From Candidatus Nanopelagicales bacterium (GTDB lineage: Bacteria; Actinomycetota; Actinomycetes; S36-B12): a stretch of DNA of 64,000 nucleotides. Every line of letters begins with the position of its first letter. Position 1 is the stretch's first letter. This document shows, piece after piece, positions 19,621-28,141 of this stretch. Where the stretch lies: contig JAURFD010000003.1 in the NCBI GenBank assembly GCA_030827125.1, positions 129,607 to 193,606 on the forward strand. The letters run 5' to 3'. The position numbers and the translations under genes are program-made. The notes beneath the pieces were generated by a model. The model was not told the DNA's origin and ran no database searches. It saw only the letters and a list, made by a program, of their open reading frames with translations.

Positions 19621-20777
19621 TGAAGGGCCTTCACCACATCGGCGACAAGGTCCTCGGCGTCCTCGATCCCCACCGACAGTCGAATGAGATCGGCCGGCAC
19701 CTCTAGCGGACTCCCGGCCGCAGACGCATGCGTCATGCGTCCGGGATGTTCGATGAGCGACTCGACGCCACCGAGGGATTCGCCCAGCGTGAAGACCTCG
19801 GTCCGCCCGCACACCGCGACTGCCTCCTCGACGCCACCGGCGACTTGGAATGACACCATTCCGCCGAAGTCGCGCATCTGGCGGACGGCGATCTCGTGCC
19901 CCGGATGACCCGGTAGTCCCGGGTAGAGCACGCGTGTCACGCGCGGGTGGTCCTGCAGCGCTTCGACGATGGCGCGCGCATTCGCACTATGGCGATCCAT
20001 ACGGACGCCGAGCGTCTTGATGCCGCGCAACACCAGCCAGGAGTCCCACGGTCCAGGGACCGAGCCCATGGCGTTCTGGTGATAGGCGAGCCGCTCCCCC
20101 ACCTCAGGGTCGGCGACAACGAGTGCTCCACCGACAACGTCGCTGTGTCCCCCGAGGTACTTCGTCGTCGAGTGCACCACGACATCGGCGCCCAGGCTCA
20201 GTGGCTGCTGGAGGTACGGCGACGCGAAGGTGTTGTCGACCACCAGAAGCGCGCCAGCCTCATGAGCGATCGTCGCAAGTGCGGCAATGTCGACCACGGT
20301 GAGGAGCGGATTGGTCGGGGTTTCGGTCCAGAGGATCCTCGTGCGGCCCGGCTCCACGGCTCGACGTACGGCGTCGAGATCGGTCAGGTCAACCGCTGTG
20401 TGCGCCAGACCCCACGGTTCGGCCACGCGCGAGAACAGTCGATAGGTGCCGCCGTAAGCGTCGTTGCCGATCACCGCGTGCGCGCCGGGGGACGCAAGCG
20501 CACGCAGCAGCGTGTCCTCGGCCGCCAGGCCCGAAGCGAAGGCGAGAGCACGCGCACCGCCCTCGAGCGAGGCGAGGCATTCCTCCAGCGCGTGCCGGGT
20601 CGGGTTGCCACTGCGTGAGTATTCGTAGCCACCCCGCAGGCCCCCCACGCCGTCCTGGGCGAAGGTCGACACTTGGTAGACCGGCGGCACGACGGCACCG
20701 GTCAACGGATCAGGTTCCTGCCCCGCGTGAATCGCGCGGGTGGAGAAGCCAGCCTCGTCCCAACGGTGCTCAGTCAT
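19617..20777 (-). CDS. metB: Cystathionine gamma-synthase/lyase family enzyme
   Basis: PLP enzyme of the Cys/Met metabolism family, 386 residues, with Lys206 in HSTTKYLGGHSD as the PLP anchor and the pattern GYEYSRSGNPT near residue 50-60. It either makes cystathionine from an activated homoserine and cysteine, or splits cystathionine; sequence alone does not decide well. Because cbs lies 1.6 kb away and MsrA is between them, a role in transsulfuration fits either way. Transcription probably begins at TAGGCT, seven bases before the ATG. Confidence 0.9.
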   Translation of the reverse strand: MTEHRWDEAGFSTRAIHAGQEPDPLTGAVVPPVYQVSTFAQDGVGGLRGGYEYSRSGNPTRHALEECLASLEGGARALAFASGLAAEDTLLRALASPGAHAVIGNDAYGGTYRLFSRVAEPWGLAHTAVDLTDLDAVRRAVEPGRTRILWTETPTNPLLTVVDIAALATIAHEAGALLVVDNTFASPYLQQPLSLGADVVVHSTTKYLGGHSDVVGGALVVADPEVGERLAYHQNAMGSVPGPWDSWLVLRGIKTLGVRMDRHSANARAIVEALQDHPRVTRVLYPGLPGHPGHEIAVRQMRDFGGMVSFQVAGGVEEAVAVCGRTEVFTLGESLGGVESLIEHPGRMTHASAAGSPLEVPADLIRLSVGIEDAEDLVADVVKALQ

Positions 20778-20840
20778 GGGCCCGAGCCTAGGGTGCGCGC
20801 GCCCAGCACGCTGCCAGAGCCCGACGATCGTGGTCTCGAC

Positions 20841-21224
20841 CTAGGAGGGCTCGGGTACCGATCCGGTCGCCTGTACGACGGAGGTGACGATCTCAAGGCA
20901 TCGGTTGGTGAACCGGGGCTTGCCCACGTCGCGGGCGTGCTCTGCCACGAGCCGGAGCTTCACCCGAGTGCTGATTTGGGACCAACCCGGCCCGAGCGAG
21001 TAATGCGCGGTCATCGCGGGGTGGTGCTGCGCGTTGGGAACCACATGCGCCCTCATGTGGAAGACGATCACCCCATCGAAAAGCACATCGCCGTGGACCT
21101 CGGTCCGCCGGCCGCCGAGTGCCTCGAGGATGTTGTTGAGCACCGACTCCACGGCGGCCGGGTCGCCAGGGGCCACCCAGCTGCGCTCGTACGTCCCACC
21201 ATCTACCCAAGAGTCGTCACTCAC
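20841..21224 (-). CDS. Conserved-looking hypothetical protein
   Basis: A 127-residue protein that I do not recognise. It has no membrane helix or signal peptide. The sequence alternates short beta-like stretches (VLFDGVIVFHMRAHVV, RVKLRLVAEHA) with polar turns, so a small alpha/beta domain is likely. GTG 21224 was chosen since it starts the compositionally normal part; the open frame extends 42 bases further. It ends upstream of metB and is divergent from msrA. The role is unknown. Confidence 0.5.
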   Translation of the reverse strand: MSDDSWVDGGTYERSWVAPGDPAAVESVLNNILEALGGRRTEVHGDVLFDGVIVFHMRAHVVPNAQHHPAMTAHYSLGPGWSQISTRVKLRLVAEHARDVGKPRFTNRCLEIVTSVVQATGSVPEPS

Positions 21225-21305
21225 GGGCACAGCGTGCCACGCCGACGAGCGCGTCGCCACAAACACTGGACCAGTGGCCCCTGCGCACGTCCGGCCACCT
21301 TCGGC

Positions 21306-21311
21306 GATACT
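21306..21311 (+). promoter_or_regulatory. -10 hexamer for leaderless msrA
   Basis: GATACT, then six bases, then the msrA ATG at 21318. Confidence 0.5.
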
Positions 21312-21317
21312 CCTCCC

Positions 21318-21977
21318 ATGGGCCTGTTCTCCGCGAAGTCACAGATGGTTGCTCCGGCCGATGCCCTCAAGGGTCGTCCGGACTATCCCTTCGAGATTCC
21401 GGCAGATCATGCCGTGCTCGGGACGCCGATCCGCAACCTCGCGGTGCAGCCGTGGCCCGCCGACCTGTCCACCATCTATCTGGCCATGGGCTGCTTCTGG
21501 GGCGCGGAAGAAATCTACTGGCGCCTGCCGGGTGTGTACACGACCGCGGTCGGCTACCAGGGTGGCTTTACCCCCCACCCGACCTACGAGGAGGTGTGCA
21601 GCGGTCGCACCGGGCACACCGAGACCGTGCTCGTGGCCTACCGCGAGGACGAGATCTCGACGTACGACGTGCTGCGGCACTTCTGGGAGAACCACGACCC
21701 GACCCAGGGCTACCGGCAGGGCAATGACACTGGCACGCAGTACCGCGGTGCCGTCTTCGTCACGACGCCCGAGCAGCGGGCCCTCGTCGAAGCTACGGCC
21801 GCGGCCTACGCACCGGTCATCGCCGACCGGGGATATCCCGCGATCACCACGCAGCTCGCCGATGCCACAGACTGGCCGTTCTACTACGCCGAGGGATACC
21901 ACCAGCAGTACCTGTACAAGGTGCCGAACGGCTACCGTTGCCATGCCAACACCGGCGTGGCCCTTCCCGCGCTGTAG
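21318..21977 (+). CDS. msrA: Peptide-methionine (S)-S-oxide reductase MsrA
   Basis: Reduces the S form of methionine sulfoxide in proteins and free Met. The 219-residue protein has the nucleophile Cys59 in AMGCFWGAEE and the family motifs GYQGG, HTETVLV, FWENHDPTQ and the C-terminal YHQQYL, with a resolving Cys near the end (YRCHANTG). An N-terminal extension of about 50 residues before the core is usual in actinobacterial MsrA. The YciI gene follows after 12 bases. Confidence 0.96.
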   Translation: MGLFSAKSQMVAPADALKGRPDYPFEIPADHAVLGTPIRNLAVQPWPADLSTIYLAMGCFWGAEEIYWRLPGVYTTAVGYQGGFTPHPTYEEVCSGRTGHTETVLVAYREDEISTYDVLRHFWENHDPTQGYRQGNDTGTQYRGAVFVTTPEQRALVEATAAAYAPVIADRGYPAITTQLADATDWPFYYAEGYHQQYLYKVPNGYRCHANTGVALPAL

Positions 21978-21989
21978 AGAGAGTCGCCG

Positions 21990-22331
21990 ATGCCGCACTA
22001 CATCATCTATTTCCATCAGCAGTGGGTCGGTGACCACACCGAGGAATGGTTCATCTCGCGCGGCCCGCTCGCGCGCGCGGTCGTCGCGGACATGGCCGAG
22101 GCCGGTGTTCTCGTGTACGCCGGCGGGCTGGAAGAGGAGATCGACCAAGCGGTGAGCGCTGATGCCACGAGTGGCGAACTCGTGATCAGCCAAGCGCCAA
22201 TCTCCACGGGCGAGTTCCTCGGGGGCCTCACCATCATCGACGTCCCCGACGACGACACCGCGGCCGTGTGGGCCGGTCGCATCGCCGAAGCCTGCGGATG
22301 GCCACAGGAGATGCGTCGCCTCAAGCCGTGA
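21990..22331 (+). CDS. YciI family protein
   Basis: A 113-residue dimeric alpha/beta-barrel type protein of the YCII family, recognised by its start (MPHYIIYFHQQW), the motif MAEAGVLVYAGGL and the VPDDDTAAVWAGRIAEA helix. Members near sigma factors are regulators; others are small enzymes. It follows msrA by 12 bases, so it is probably part of that transcript. The function is unknown. Confidence 0.8.
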   Translation: MPHYIIYFHQQWVGDHTEEWFISRGPLARAVVADMAEAGVLVYAGGLEEEIDQAVSADATSGELVISQAPISTGEFLGGLTIIDVPDDDTAAVWAGRIAEACGWPQEMRRLKP

Positions 22332-22341
22332 CGGCGATGCG

Positions 22342-23706
22342 CTATCCGGCCAGGTAGCCCAGCACGTCCTGGCGCGACAGCACCCCGACGGGCTTGCCGT
22401 CGTCCAGGACGACCACGGCATCGGCATGCTCCAGCGCCGCGACCGCCGCAGCCACCGGTTCACCCGAGCCCACCTGCGGCAGCAGGCCGGACATGTGCTT
22501 GTCGACCGTGTCGGCCAGGGATGCCGAGCCGATGAAGAGCGAGTCGAGGATGTCGCGCTCGATGACCGAACCCACGATCTCCGCGGCCATGACCGGCGGC
22601 TCAGCACGCAGCACCGGCATCTGCGAGACGCCGTACTCACGCATCGTGTCGATGGCCTCGCGCAGGGTCTCGGTCGGATGCGCGTGCACAAACGGGGGAA
22701 GCTCACCGGACTTGCCGCGCAGCACATCCCCCGCCGTGCGCTCCCCCGCCGCAGGGCCGAAGCCGTACGACGCGAGCCACTCATCGTTGAAGACCTTCGA
22801 CAGATAGCCGCGCCCACCATCGGGTAGCAGCACGACCACCATGTCGTCGGCCTTCGCCCGTCGCGCCACGTCTAGGGCGGCCACGACCGCCATGCCACAG
22901 GAGCCACCGACGAGCAGTCCCTCCTCACGCGCCAGGCGCCTGGTCATCTCGAAGGAGTCGCGGTCGCTGACCGCGATGACCTCATCGGCGATCTGATCGT
23001 CGTACGTCGTCGGCCAGAAATCCTCGCCCACACCCTCCACAAGGTATGGCCGACCGGATCCCCCGGAATACACCGAGCCCTCCGGATCGGCGGCGATGAT
23101 CCGCACGCGACCATCGCTCACCTCCTTGAGGTAGCGACCCACGCCGGAGATGGTTCCGCCCGTGCCGGCTCCAGCCACGAAGTGCGTGATGCGTCCGTCG
23201 GTCTGCTCCCACAGTTCCGGGCCGGTCGTCTCGTAGTGCGAGCGCGGGTTGTCCGGGTTGGCGTACTGGTCGGGCTTCCACGCGCCGGGGATCTCGCGGG
23301 CCAGTCGGTCGCTCACGCTGTAGTAGGACCGCGGATCGTCGGGATCGACGGCGGTCGGGCATTCGATGACCTCGGCGCCATAGGCGCGCAGCACGTTCTG
23401 CTTGTCCTGGGAGACCTTGTCCGGGCAGACGAAGATGCAGCGGTAGCCCCGCTCCTGGGCCACGAGGGCAAGTCCCACACCCGTGTTGCCACTCGTGGGC
23501 TCCACGATGGTGCCCCCCGGCTGCAGCAGTCCCTCCGCCTCGGCCCGCTCGATCATCCGCGTCGCGATGCGGTCCTTGACCGATCCGCCCGGATTGAAGT
23601 ACTCGACCTTGGCGTAGACGGGGCAGGCGATGCCCTCGGTCACATGCCGCAGGCGTACCAGCGGGGTCTGTCCGATGAGTTCAACGATGGAGTCCACAAC
23701 GCGCAC
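22342..23706 (-). CDS. cbs: Cystathionine beta-synthase
   Basis: PLP enzyme that joins serine and homocysteine to cystathionine in reverse transsulfuration. The 454-residue protein has PLP Lys44 in GGSVKDRI, the TSGNTG phosphate loop and a C-terminal pair of CBS domains (about 335-454) that may bind an adenosyl ligand. There is no haem-binding N-terminus. GTG 23706 gives the N-terminus that aligns with actinobacterial homologues (V-R-V-V-D-S for M-Q-F-H-D-S), and it lies eight bases after TAGGCT. Cys synthase is excluded by the CBS pair. Confidence 0.93.
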   Translation of the reverse strand: MRVVDSIVELIGQTPLVRLRHVTEGIACPVYAKVEYFNPGGSVKDRIATRMIERAEAEGLLQPGGTIVEPTSGNTGVGLALVAQERGYRCIFVCPDKVSQDKQNVLRAYGAEVIECPTAVDPDDPRSYYSVSDRLAREIPGAWKPDQYANPDNPRSHYETTGPELWEQTDGRITHFVAGAGTGGTISGVGRYLKEVSDGRVRIIAADPEGSVYSGGSGRPYLVEGVGEDFWPTTYDDQIADEVIAVSDRDSFEMTRRLAREEGLLVGGSCGMAVVAALDVARRAKADDMVVVLLPDGGRGYLSKVFNDEWLASYGFGPAAGERTAGDVLRGKSGELPPFVHAHPTETLREAIDTMREYGVSQMPVLRAEPPVMAAEIVGSVIERDILDSLFIGSASLADTVDKHMSGLLPQVGSGEPVAAAVAALEHADAVVVLDDGKPVGVLSRQDVLGYLAG

Positions 23707-23714
23707 GAGTCGCA

Positions 23715-23724
23715 AGCCTACGCT
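23715..23724. promoter_or_regulatory. Overlapping divergent -10 hexamers for cbs and the MBL gene
   Basis: AGCCTACGCT holds TACGCT on the plus strand (23719-23724, six bases before GTG 23731) and TAGGCT on the minus strand (23720-23715, eight bases before GTG 23706). The two share the same central TA. Confidence 0.6.
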
Positions 23725-23730
23725 GGTCCC

Positions 23731-24453
23731 GTGAGCAGGCCACCAGCGATCGCCCTAGCGCCGGGGATCTACCGCATCCCGACGATGGGTGACTTCATCA
23801 ACTCCGTTGCCCTCCTCGAGGGCGACGGCTCCGTCACCCTCATCGACTGTGGCGTCAAGCGTGCACCCGCGACCATCGTCAAGGGGCTCGCCCACCTCGG
23901 CAAGAGCCCAGCCGACGTCCAACGCATCATCCTCACGCACGCACACTCCGATCACGCGGGCGGCGCGGCACGCATGGTCGACGAGACCGGCCTCGCCGGC
24001 GTGGAGGTCCACACCGACGATGCGGAGTACATCCGCTCCGGCAGCGCCTCACCTCGCGACACGACGACCCGGCTCGGCGCGATCTTCAGTCGCCTCCCCG
24101 GCGGTGGCTTCCCCGCGACACCGGTCGTCCGCGAGATCACCGATGGCGAACTCATCAACGTCGGTGGTGGGCTTCGAATCCATCACACCCCGGGTCACTC
24201 GCCCGGCCATATCTCGCTGATTCACGAGCCCACGGCCACGCTGATCACCGGTGATGCGATCTGGAACATGAACGCCCGCATGACCTGGCCCGTGGCGGCC
24301 TTCTGTACTTCGTACCGGCAGAACCAACAGACCGCGCAGGTCCTCGGTGACTTGGAGTACGCCGTCGCCGCCTTCACGCACGGTCCGGAGATCCGTGGCA
24401 ACGCCCGCGAACAGGTGCGCGACTTCCTGCAGCGGGCGACGAAGAAGCAGTGA
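23731..24453 (+). CDS. MBL-fold metallo-hydrolase
   Basis: A 240-residue metallo-beta-lactamase-fold hydrolase with the metal motif THAHSDHAGG, the second His in HTPGHSPGH and the bridging Asp in LITGDAIW. The substrate is unknown; glyoxalase-II-like and lactonase enzymes share this layout. GTG 23731 is six bases after a -10 hexamer, so the message is likely leaderless. The SGNH hydrolase gene follows with TGATG stop-start overlap. Confidence 0.88.
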   Translation: MSRPPAIALAPGIYRIPTMGDFINSVALLEGDGSVTLIDCGVKRAPATIVKGLAHLGKSPADVQRIILTHAHSDHAGGAARMVDETGLAGVEVHTDDAEYIRSGSASPRDTTTRLGAIFSRLPGGGFPATPVVREITDGELINVGGGLRIHHTPGHSPGHISLIHEPTATLITGDAIWNMNARMTWPVAAFCTSYRQNQQTAQVLGDLEYAVAAFTHGPEIRGNAREQVRDFLQRATKKQ

Positions 24454-25268
24454 TGCCCAGCCCGGTCACTCGCACGGCCGCCGCGGCCGGGGCCAGCGCC
24501 GTCGCCGCTGCGGGGCTGCTCACGGCCCAAGCGCTCCAAGCGCGCCGCCGCATCGGTCCACGCACAACAACCGCGCCATACTCGGATGGTCGATACGGCA
24601 CCGGTTCGGGCACTTCGATTCGACTCGCCGTCCTCGGCGACTCAGCGGCAGCCGGCCTCGGGGCCAAGCATCCGGGCGAGACGATGGGCGCGATCCTGGC
24701 GACCGCTCTCGCCCAGGTTGCCGGTCGGCCGGTCACCCTGAGCAATCACGCGGTGATCGGAGCCCAGACCGTCGACCTCGATGCACAGATCGATCGTGCG
24801 GCGTGGACCCGTCCCCACGTCGCCGTCATCATGGTGGGCGCCAATGACGTCACCCACCTCGTTCCGCGTTCGCTCTCTGCTCGACGTCTACGCCGCGCGA
24901 TCCGGCGCCTGCGCGAGTCGGGTACCGAAGTTGTCATGGCCACCTGCCCGGATTTGGGCACCGTCAAGCCAGTCCCGCAGCCCCTCCGCACGGTGATGCG
25001 GCGTGGATCCCGGCGGCTGGCTCTCGCACAAGCGGAGGCGACGCGAGCCGCGGGCGGTCGGCCCGTACCCCTGGGCTCGATCCTCGGGCCGGAATTCGAT
25101 GAGCGGCCGGAGGTGATGTTCGCGGAGGATCGCTTCCACCCGTCGACCGAGGGCTACACGGCCGCCGCCCAGGTCCTGCTCCCGGAGGTCATCGCCGCCT
25201 GGCGTCGAGGATCGGAGGGCGAGGTGCTCCCCGCGCTCATCGACAACGAGGTTGTCTCCCCCGCCTAG
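24453..25268 (+). CDS. SGNH/GDSL hydrolase, membrane-anchored or exported
   Basis: Esterase/lipase-type hydrolase of 271 residues. The nucleophile Ser64 lies in LGDSAAAG, the block III Asn in GANDVTH, and the Asp-His pair in DRFHPS. Residues 9-29 form an Ala-rich hydrophobic helix that may be a signal anchor. Mycobacteria have a similar exported SGNH gene near cbs (Rv1075c near Rv1077), so the neighbourhood is conserved. The start ATG overlaps the MBL stop by one base. Confidence 0.87.
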   Translation: MPSPVTRTAAAAGASAVAAAGLLTAQALQARRRIGPRTTTAPYSDGRYGTGSGTSIRLAVLGDSAAAGLGAKHPGETMGAILATALAQVAGRPVTLSNHAVIGAQTVDLDAQIDRAAWTRPHVAVIMVGANDVTHLVPRSLSARRLRRAIRRLRESGTEVVMATCPDLGTVKPVPQPLRTVMRRGSRRLALAQAEATRAAGGRPVPLGSILGPEFDERPEVMFAEDRFHPSTEGYTAAAQVLLPEVIAAWRRGSEGEVLPALIDNEVVSPA

Positions 25269-25280
25269 CGGGAGATTCGG

Positions 25281-25589
25281 TCACAGTGCGATACGCACGT
25301 CACGCACGTCGCGCAGGAGGTCAGCCACCACGTCATCGGGGAGCACGACGGCCAGCGCGTCGGCGCCGGTGACGGCAATCTGATCGCCGACAGCCGCGTC
25401 ACCGACATCGGGGACGACCCGATGCGGCTCACCGCTGGCATCAGCCGCCGCGTCAGCCAACTGTTGCGCCAACGCGCGGGCACCCGCAACACGAGATGGG
25501 AACGGCGGCCACGGCGCCGCCAACTTCGTCAGCGGCATGGAGCGCAATCGCTCCACCACGCGGTTGATCTCAACCGCGAGTTCGTCCAC
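25281..25589 (-). CDS. Small hypothetical protein downstream of the BI-1 gene
   Basis: A 102-residue acidic protein without recognised domain. Its N-terminal half is helical (MDELAVEINRVVERLRSMP); the C-terminal half has a pattern of short strands and ends in an amphipathic helix. It lies 10 bases downstream of the Bax-inhibitor gene and so is probably in its operon. The function is unknown. Confidence 0.65.
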   Translation of the reverse strand: MDELAVEINRVVERLRSMPLTKLAAPWPPFPSRVAGARALAQQLADAAADASGEPHRVVPDVGDAAVGDQIAVTGADALAVVLPDDVVADLLRDVRDVRIAL

Positions 25590-25599
25590 GACCAGACGA

Positions 25600-26508
25600 C
25601 TAGTCGCGACCGGACGCGATGATCGCGAAGAGGCGCAGGAACTCCAGGTACAGCCACACGAGCGTCACGAGAAGACCGAAGGACAGACGCCAGGACTCAC
25701 GCTCCGGCAGCCCCATCGCAATGCCCTGCTTGATGGCCTCGAAGTCCAGCATGAGCGTGAAGGCCGCGAGCCCGACGCCGAAAAGGCACAGCAGCAAACC
25801 AAGCGTGCCGACGCCGTAGAAGCCCCACCCGCCACCGACGCCGAAGAGGGCACCGACGAGTGAGGCCAGTGCGATCACGAAGTAGGCGCCCATCGCGAGG
25901 GTGAGGAACTTCACGAACTTGTTGGTGACCTTGACCAGGCCGGTGCCGTAGAGCAGCAGCATCACGCCGAACGTCGTGAACGTCGCGAGGACTGCCTGCA
26001 GGACGAGACCCTCATATTCATTGGCCAGGCCGATCTGGTTGTACCAGTAGCTGATGGCGCCGAGCATGAAGCCGGAGACGACGGCGTACAGGGTGATCAT
26101 TGGCGGGCTGACCTGTCGCTTCACCGCGTTGACGATGCCGAGGACCACGGTGCCGATGAGGGCCGCGAACATCAGCAGTCCACCGACCGTCGGGGCCGCG
26201 GCGATGACCTGCCACCCGACCACCGCCATGATCGTGGCGACGACGAAGAGGATCGCACTCTTGGCCATGATGTCCGGCATCGTCACCCGCTGTCCGGGCG
26301 GTGCGGGGATCTGGACACCGGCGTACAGGCCAGGCTTGGTCCCGGCTCCACCGGATGCGGGAGCGGGGGCGGGTGCGGATGTCGGGGCGGGGCGCTCCGC
26401 GGCAGCCACCGCGGTCCGGCCCTCCTCATAGGCGAAGCCAGGCCCGGACCGGGATGCCTGGGCGGCCTCGCGGTCGATCCGGGCAAGTACGGGATTGGAC
26501 GTCTGCAT
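25600..26508 (-). CDS. Bax inhibitor-1/YccA family membrane protein
   Basis: A 302-residue protein with an N-terminal Ala/Pro-rich cytoplasmic region (about 1-75) followed by seven hydrophobic helices, which matches the actinobacterial BI-1-like (Bax inhibitor-1/YccA) group. Relatives are pH-dependent calcium leak channels or modulators of FtsH. ATG 26508 has a strong ribosome site (GGAGGAACA just before it). The open frame upstream runs over the tRNA gene and is not coding. Confidence 0.9.
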   Translation of the reverse strand: MQTSNPVLARIDREAAQASRSGPGFAYEEGRTAVAAAERPAPTSAPAPAPASGGAGTKPGLYAGVQIPAPPGQRVTMPDIMAKSAILFVVATIMAVVGWQVIAAAPTVGGLLMFAALIGTVVLGIVNAVKRQVSPPMITLYAVVSGFMLGAISYWYNQIGLANEYEGLVLQAVLATFTTFGVMLLLYGTGLVKVTNKFVKFLTLAMGAYFVIALASLVGALFGVGGGWGFYGVGTLGLLLCLFGVGLAAFTLMLDFEAIKQGIAMGLPERESWRLSFGLLVTLVWLYLEFLRLFAIIASGRD

Positions 26509-26595
26509 TGTTCCTCCATCGGGGCGGGTGCCTATCTCCACATTAACCGAAGGAGGGGCCCGTGCCATTCCGGCGCGTTGGATTCGTCGCCTCGG

Positions 26596-26669
26596 TGCCC
26601 CCGGAGGGAGTCGAACCCTCACTGTGCCGGGTTTAAGCCGGGTGTCTCTGCCGGTTGGACTACGGGGGC
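26596..26669 (-). tRNA. tRNA with UAA anticodon (predicted Leu), class-I shape
   Basis: A complete cloverleaf: 7-bp acceptor stem GCCCCCG/CGGGGGC, discriminator A73, T-stem GAGGG/CCCTC with TTCGACT loop, and anticodon loop CTTAAAC, giving anticodon UAA. The variable loop is only five bases (ACAGT), whereas bacterial tRNA-Leu normally has a long variable arm. The anticodon stem has a C27-C43 mismatch and the D-stem a C13-A22 mismatch. No CCA is encoded. It may read UUA codons; the odd shape is discussed in the findings. Confidence 0.85.
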
Positions 26670-26707
26670 GCCCCGCCAGCCTAGAGCCGCTGCCCTTCAC
26701 GAGGCGC

Positions 26708-27421
26708 CTAGACGGCCGCCTCGCCGGCGAGGTCCCGCGCCCGAGCGAGCACCTTGTCGAGCATCGGCTCGGTGAGCCGCCCAGTGAAGGTGTTCTGCTG
26801 GCTGGGGTGGAAGCACCCGAGGAGGATCCTTTCCCCGAAGGCGACCTCGACACCGTGACCGAAGCGTGGCCGCGGTCGCGGCACGGGTTCGCCCCCTGCC
26901 GCACAGATGCGCAGCACCGACTGCCACGCAAATCCCCCGAGGGCGACGATGACCCGCGGGTCGGTCAGCGCCATCTCCTGCATCAGCCAGGGAGCGCAGG
27001 TGTCCCGCTCACGCGTCGTCGGCTTGTTGTCCGGCGGAGCACAGCGCACCGCCGCGGTGACGCGCGCACCAGACAACCGCAGCCTGTCGGTCATGCTCAC
27101 CGACTCCGGCTGATTGGCGAAGCCCACTCGATGCAGGGACGCGAAAAGCCAGTCGCCACTTCGGTCACCGGTGAAGACGCGACCGGTGCGATTGGCGCCG
27201 TGGGCCGCCGGAGCCAGACCGACGATGAGGACACCCGGATGCGAATCACCGAAGCCGGGCACGGGACGACCCCAGTACTCCTCGTCGGCGTACGACGCTC
27301 GCTTCGTCGCCGCAACACTCTCTCGCCAATCCACCAGGCGCCGGCAACTCCGGCAGTCCACGATGGCCGCGTCCAGTGCGGCCAGGTCATGGCATCGCGC
27401 CGCGGTCCTCCTCGGGGTCAC
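26708..27421 (-). CDS. Family 5 uracil-DNA glycosylase (UdgB-like)
   Basis: Removes uracil and other deaminated bases from DNA. The 237-residue protein has the four likely iron-sulfur ligands Cys23, Cys26, Cys127 and Cys142, motif [11 protein letters not shown] (68-77) with Ala in place of the catalytic acid as in family 5, and motif [13 protein letters not shown] near the C-terminus. Family 5 (UdgB of M. tuberculosis) is favoured over family 4 by these motifs. It lies 12 bases from the dienelactone hydrolase gene, in the same direction. Confidence 0.9.
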   Translation of the reverse strand: MTPRRTAARCHDLAALDAAIVDCRSCRRLVDWRESVAATKRASYADEEYWGRPVPGFGDSHPGVLIVGLAPAAHGANRTGRVFTGDRSGDWLFASLHRVGFANQPESVSMTDRLRLSGARVTAAVRCAPPDNKPTTRERDTCAPWLMQEMALTDPRVIVALGGFAWQSVLRICAAGGEPVPRPRPRFGHGVEVAFGERILLGCFHPSQQNTFTGRLTEPMLDKVLARARDLAGEAAV

Positions 27422-27433
27422 GAAGCGGGAGCC

Positions 27434-28141
27434 CTACTGGGCCGAATCACCGCGGCCAAAGGGACCGTCGAGCCGCTCGTGGAGGAAGTCCAGGCTGCGC
27501 CGCCAGGACAACGCCGCCGCCGGGGCGTCGTAGACCTCCGGCCGATCGTCATTGAAGAAGGCGTGCGCGGTGCCGGGATAGGTCTCCACGGTGGCCTGGC
27601 CACCGTGACCGTTGATCTCTCGCGCGTAGCGCTCGATGTCCGCACCCGTGCGCGGGATGTCCGCTTCACACTCGTGGATCAGCGCCGCCCGGCCGTCGTA
27701 GTTGGCCCACAGCGGGTGGTAGTCCGGCCACGGCACCGCGGGATAGAAGGCGACGGCGGCATCGATATGCGGCGACACGGCCGGGGCCAGCAGTGCCAAA
27801 CCCCCGCCCATGCAAAAACCCATCGCGCCAACCCGAGGGGCGTCCAGCAATCCGCTGCGCTCGAGGTGGTCCGCTGTCGCAACGAGGTCGGCGGCGACCG
27901 CGGCGATCTGTAGCCCCATCATCAACTTCCCCGCCTCATCCGGTTCGGTGGTCGCGGCACCCCGATAGAAATCCGGCGCGATCGCGACGAAGCCCTCCGC
28001 CGCGAGTCGCTCGACCACGGATTCGATGTGGGGAACGATTCCCCACCACTCCTGGATAACCACGACGCCGGGTCCGCGGCCGGTGTCGGGCACGGCCAGG
28101 TAGCCGGGAAGGTCACCAGCAGAGGATGAGATCACGATCAT
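27434..28141 (-). CDS. Dienelactone hydrolase family protein
   Basis: Alpha/beta hydrolase of 235 residues with a cysteine nucleophile, Cys110 in GFCMGG, plus Asp161 and His193 (GTAHAFF), and the family motif IQEWWG with Glu31. Typical enzymes open dienelactone rings in chloroaromatic breakdown, but most genomic members have unknown ester substrates. The ATG overlaps the LacI regulator stop by 4 bases; the regulator may control this gene, and the pair reads as a two-gene operon. Confidence 0.88.
   Translation of the reverse strand: MIVISSSAGDLPGYLAVPDTGRGPGVVVIQEWWGIVPHIESVVERLAAEGFVAIAPDFYRGAATTEPDEAGKLMMGLQIAAVAADLVATADHLERSGLLDAPRVGAMGFCMGGGLALLAPAVSPHIDAAVAFYPAVPWPDYHPLWANYDGRAALIHECEADIPRTGADIERYAREINGHGGQATVETYPGTAHAFFNDDRPEVYDAPAAALSWRRSLDFLHERLDGPFGRGDSAQ

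Noticed and set aside
20778-20840. A SAM riboswitch or S-box before metB
   Set aside because: The probable transcription start is directly at the ATG and the space is too short; no S-box pattern is seen.
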